Of a stretch of 64,000 nucleotides of DNA, positions 61,394 to 64,000 are shown piece after piece. The stretch covers positions 2,294,001 through 2,358,000 of the forward strand of contig NZ_CP051144.1 of NCBI RefSeq assembly GCF_012317385.1, given 5' to 3'. Source of the DNA: Romboutsia sp. CE17. GTDB lineage: Bacteria > Bacillota > Clostridia > Peptostreptococcales > Peptostreptococcaceae. Within the stretch, counting starts at the first letter, position 1. Each line of letters opens with the position of its first letter. The position numbers were made by a program, and so were the translations under genes. The notes beneath the pieces are model-generated. The model searched no databases and was not told the DNA's origin. It saw nothing but the letters and a program-made list of their open reading frames with translations.

Positions 61394-62275
61394 TTATAGA
61401 CCTGCAGCATCTAGTATTAAAGGAACATTTTCTTCTGCTCCGATAGCCATTATGTGAACACCATCACATAAATTTTCCTCTTTTATTTGTCTTATGAATT
61501 CACCAGCCATCTTAATACCTTCTTGAACATAGTTACCTTTTCCAGCTGCTTTTAATCTTTCTATTTGATCATCTGGGACGAATATACCAGGAACATTAGC
61601 AGTCATAAATTTAGCCATACCTGGAGATTTTAATGGAACTATACCAGCTAGAATTTTGCAATCCATATCTTTAGTAAGCTCTCTAAATTTTCTTAAATGA
61701 TCTATATCATAGACTGCTTGAGTTTGGAAGAATCTAGCTCCAGCATTTATTTTCTTTTGCATTTTTAATAACTGCACTTCTATTGGAGCATACTCAGGAG
61801 TAACAGAAGCTCCTAGATAGAAGTTCGTTTTACCTTTCAATTCTAAACCGACACTATCTACTCCACTATTTAATGTAGTCGCTGTACTTAATATACTTAC
61901 AGAATCTAAGTCGAATACACCTTTAGCTTGTGGATGGTCTCCAACACAAGTATGGTCACCAGTTAATGCTAATAAATTTTCTATTCCAAATATTCCTGCA
62001 GAAAGCATTTCACCTTCTATAGCAATTCTATTTCTATCTCTACCAGTCATTTGTATTACTGGCTCAAGTCCTATATCTTTTAACATTTTACATGTAGCAA
62101 GAGAAGTAGCTCTCATAACAGCTGATTGGAAGTCTGTTACGTTAGTAGCATGAACTCTACCAACACATTTCTTTGCACATTCTAAAAGGTGAGAAAGATC
62201 TGTACCTTTTGGAGGTGCCATTTCAGCAGTAATTGCAAATTCGCCTTTTTCTAAAACTTCTTGTAACAAGCTCAT
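61394..62275 (-). CDS. metF: methylenetetrahydrofolate reductase catalytic subunit
   Basis: A FAD-containing TIM barrel (293 aa) that reduces methylene-THF to methyl-THF. Landmarks are ITAEMAPPKGTDLSHLLE at 15-32, GLEPVIQMTGRDRNR near 68-82, ALTGDH near 98-103 and FFQTQAVYDID near 187-197. It follows metV by about 34 bases and works with it as a MetVF complex. Confidence 0.94.
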   Translation of the reverse strand: MSLLQEVLEKGEFAITAEMAPPKGTDLSHLLECAKKCVGRVHATNVTDFQSAVMRATSLATCKMLKDIGLEPVIQMTGRDRNRIAIEGEMLSAGIFGIENLLALTGDHTCVGDHPQAKGVFDLDSVSILSTATTLNSGVDSVGLELKGKTNFYLGASVTPEYAPIEVQLLKMQKKINAGARFFQTQAVYDIDHLRKFRELTKDMDCKILAGIVPLKSPGMAKFMTANVPGIFVPDDQIERLKAAGKGNYVQEGIKMAGEFIRQIKEENLCDGVHIMAIGAEENVPLILDAAGL

Positions 62276-62309
62276 TTATAAAATCCCCCTTTTTAACCTT
62301 TAAAAGTTA

Positions 62310-62990
62310 TTAAGCTTCAGCATTAACAGCTTTTTGTGCTTTTTTCTTTAGATCTAAGCTTCTTGGATTATTTTGTTTTGAATAATCTTTTGGTGGCCTA
62401 ACCACTGTTAAGTTATCTAATTGATCTAACTCCTTAAGTCTTTCATATATCTTAATCCATGCACAATCATTCTCATGACTTATTTCGCATTTTCCATCTT
62501 TAGCTCCACCACATGCTCCATTTATTAAGCCTTTAGCACACATAGTTATTGGACATATACCACCAGTCCATCCTAATTCACATTCTCCACAAGCCTTACA
62601 AGCTTCTTTATATTGTCCTACTCTTTCAACTTCTCCTATGAATAATGTATTATTTGCTGGATAGACAGGCATACTCTTAGTATTTTTAACTATAGTTTGT
62701 GTTCCGTCTCCACAAGCTAAAGATAATATAGCATCAGCCTCTTTTAATTCTTCTCTTACAGATTTTAAATCTTTTTTACATTGTAAAAGGTTACAACAAG
62801 GATCTATAACTTTATACCCTAATACAGTTTTTCCATGAGCTTCTAACTCTTCTTTCATAGCTTGTAATTCTGGCTCACCTCCAGTTTTACAAGTAGCAGC
62901 ACATTGATTACATCCTACTAATACTATTTTTTCTGAACCTTCTAGAAATCCTAATACTTCTTCTATTGGTTTTTTATCAGAAATTACCAT
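62310..62990 (-). CDS. metV: methylenetetrahydrofolate reductase zinc/Fe-S partner subunit
   Basis: MetV (MTHFR C-terminal-like Cys-rich domain protein) passes electrons to MetF. The 226-aa protein is rich in cysteines: VGCNQCAATCKTGGE near 25-39, IDPCCNLLQCKK near 62-73, CKACGECELGWTGGICPITMC near 131-151 and CGG/CEIS later, giving at least two Fe-S or Zn sites. A basic tail ends the protein. Confidence 0.92.
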   Translation of the reverse strand: MVISDKKPIEEVLGFLEGSEKIVLVGCNQCAATCKTGGEPELQAMKEELEAHGKTVLGYKVIDPCCNLLQCKKDLKSVREELKEADAILSLACGDGTQTIVKNTKSMPVYPANNTLFIGEVERVGQYKEACKACGECELGWTGGICPITMCAKGLINGACGGAKDGKCEISHENDCAWIKIYERLKELDQLDNLTVVRPPKDYSKQNNPRSLDLKKKAQKAVNAEA

Positions 62991-63016
62991 TCTCTTATTC
63001 CCCCCTAAAAGTATAT

Positions 63017-63892
63017 CTATTTATTATTTTGGGCCTTACAAGCTTTTATTACATGTTTTGCTAGTACAGATGTAGTTACAGAACCTACTCCCGCAGGAAC
63101 TGGAGTTATCATAGATGCTTTTTCTACTACCGAATCAGTATCAACATCTCCACATATTCCTCCACCTTCCGGTTTAGCATTTATACCAACATCAATTACT
63201 ACTGCACCTTCTTTTATATATTCAGGAGTTATCATTCTAGCTCTACCTACAGCAGCAACTAATATATCTGCTTTTGAAGTTACTTCTGCTAAGTTTTTAG
63301 TTCTAGAATGACATATATTAACTGTAGCATTTTCTGCTAATAAAAGCATTGATACTGGCTTTCCGACAACCATAGATCTTCCAAGTACAGCCACATTAGC
63401 TCCATTTAAGTTGACATTATAATGTTTTAATATTTCAACAACTGCAGTAGGAGTACATGGTGGGAATCCTGTTTTATCACCTTCCATTATCTTCGCAGTA
63501 TTTAATGGGTTAAAACAGTCAACATCTTTTTCTGGCGCTATAATATGTTTTATAACGTCTTCATCTATACCTTTTGGTAATGGTCTAAATGTTAATATTC
63601 CATTAACCTTTGGATCATTGTTTAATTTTTGTAAGACCTCTATGTACTTATCTTGAGTTACTCCTTCTTCTAATTCTACTACATCAGTTTCAATACCTAT
63701 AGATTCACATTTTTTAAGAGCGCCTCTTTCATAAGCTAAGTCATTAGCTTTAGCTCCAACTCTCAATATAGCTAATTTTGGTATTATCCCTTCTTTACTT
63801 AACTCATTAACTTCTTTTATTAAGCTTTCACTCATTGCATCTGCTACTGGTTTCCCCTTAATTATTTCTCCTTTAGCTACTGATACTTCCAT
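63017..63892 (-). CDS. folD: methylenetetrahydrofolate dehydrogenase/cyclohydrolase
   Basis: Interconverts methylene-, methenyl- and formyl-THF. The 291-aa protein has the substrate-site Tyr/Lys region DLAYERGALKKCE (about 51-63), PPCTPTAVVEIL near 144-155 and the Rossmann motif AVLGRSMVVGKPV near 168-180. The C-terminal TPVPAGVGSVTTSVL is typical. It is followed in the operon by metV and preceded by fchA; with a separate fchA the bifunctional activity of FolD may be partly redundant. Confidence 0.94.
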   Translation of the reverse strand: MEVSVAKGEIIKGKPVADAMSESLIKEVNELSKEGIIPKLAILRVGAKANDLAYERGALKKCESIGIETDVVELEEGVTQDKYIEVLQKLNNDPKVNGILTFRPLPKGIDEDVIKHIIAPEKDVDCFNPLNTAKIMEGDKTGFPPCTPTAVVEILKHYNVNLNGANVAVLGRSMVVGKPVSMLLLAENATVNICHSRTKNLAEVTSKADILVAAVGRARMITPEYIKEGAVVIDVGINAKPEGGGICGDVDTDSVVEKASMITPVPAGVGSVTTSVLAKHVIKACKAQNNK

Positions 63893-63918
63893 TTATAAGA
63901 CCCCCTTAATATTATTTA

Positions 63919-64000
63919 TTATTTTCCTAAAGAAACTTCTACTTTCTTAAAGACTTCATCACATACTTGAACTCCACCCTCTACAAGCTCTTTCATCTCA
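63919..64000 (-). CDS. C-terminal end of methenyl-THF cyclohydrolase-type protein (partial)
   Basis: Only the last 26 or so codons are in the window, ending ...VQVCDEVFKKVEVSLGK before the TAA; the rest lies beyond the right edge. The position directly upstream of folD in an acetogenesis operon, and the tail, suggest fchA (formimidoyl-/methenyl-THF cyclohydrolase). The fragment is too short for certainty. Confidence 0.55.
   Translation of the reverse strand, partial: EMKELVEGGVQVCDEVFKKVEVSLGK

Overview
The window is low-GC, gene-dense, chromosomal DNA of an anaerobic, endospore-forming clostridium. Evidence for sporulation is spoIIAA-spoIIAB-sigF, spoVAA-AB-AC-AD-AE, a SpoIVB-type protease, a YunB protein and a cortex-type amidase. 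Evidence for strict anaerobiosis is pyruvate formate-lyase with its activase and a Wood-Ljungdahl (acetyl-CoA synthase) operon. From memory, the gene order resembles the Clostridioides difficile chromosome, so a Peptostreptococcaceae member is likely. The presence of spoVAA and spoVAB, which I recall as absent from C. difficile, points to a relative rather than C. difficile itself. No phage, insertion sequence or CRISPR array was seen.

Layout. 1-7.0 kb: yebC start, nadE, a split TSUP permease, an XRE regulator, YigZ, a Nudix-like protein with a degenerate box, a HEAT protein, hflX and a Cys-rich mini-protein. 7-14.8 kb: two membrane proteins (one a membrane-anchored MutS-like ATPase), a stand-alone S4 paralogue behind a duplicated Fur-type promoter, mntP behind a yybP-ykoY (Mn2+) riboswitch, an ABC-F ATPase and an NADH oxidase. 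14.9-26.7 kb: envelope and sporulation genes, including a class A PBP and the spoVA and spoIIA operons. 26.7-31.7 kb: a molybdopterin oxidoreductase, a DEAD-box helicase and a cation exchanger. 32-35.4 kb: pflB and pflA. 35.5-38.7 kb: a DUF975 protein, thiI and a cysteine desulfurase. 38.7-39.4 kb: an apparently undescribed pair of tandem small-RNA genes. 39.4-50 kb: asparaginase, a UvrD/PcrA helicase, an exonuclease, metQ behind a SAM-I riboswitch, merR, a MATE pump with a textbook MerR promoter, VanZ, tRNA-Ser and a PHP phosphatase. 50-64 kb: nickel/CODH accessory genes (His-rich protein, DUF3842, CooT), an ASKHA activator, then gcvH-acsB-acsE-acsC-acsD-cooC-lpdA-metF-metV-folD-fchA, all on the minus strand.

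How the genes work together. The right end turns one-carbon units on tetrahydrofolate into acetyl-CoA: fchA/folD, then metV/metF, then acsE, then the AcsCD corrinoid protein, then AcsB. CooC, CooT and the His-rich protein probably handle nickel, and the ASKHA protein reactivates the corrinoid. The carbonyl-generating CODH subunit (AcsA/CooS) is not in the window. PflB/PflA could supply formate to the same pathway.

Most notable unexplained structure: (i) two tandem transcription units at 38.89-39.31 kb, each with a sigma-A-like promoter whose spacer contains a Spo0A-box match, a conserved hairpin with a C-rich loop, further C-rich single strands and its own terminator; (ii) two identical Fur-like operator/promoter modules upstream of the S4 paralogue, the first driving no visible gene; (iii) a frameshifted His-rich reading frame beside the CooT cluster; (iv) paired TTGTATACAA palindromes before pflB and pflA.
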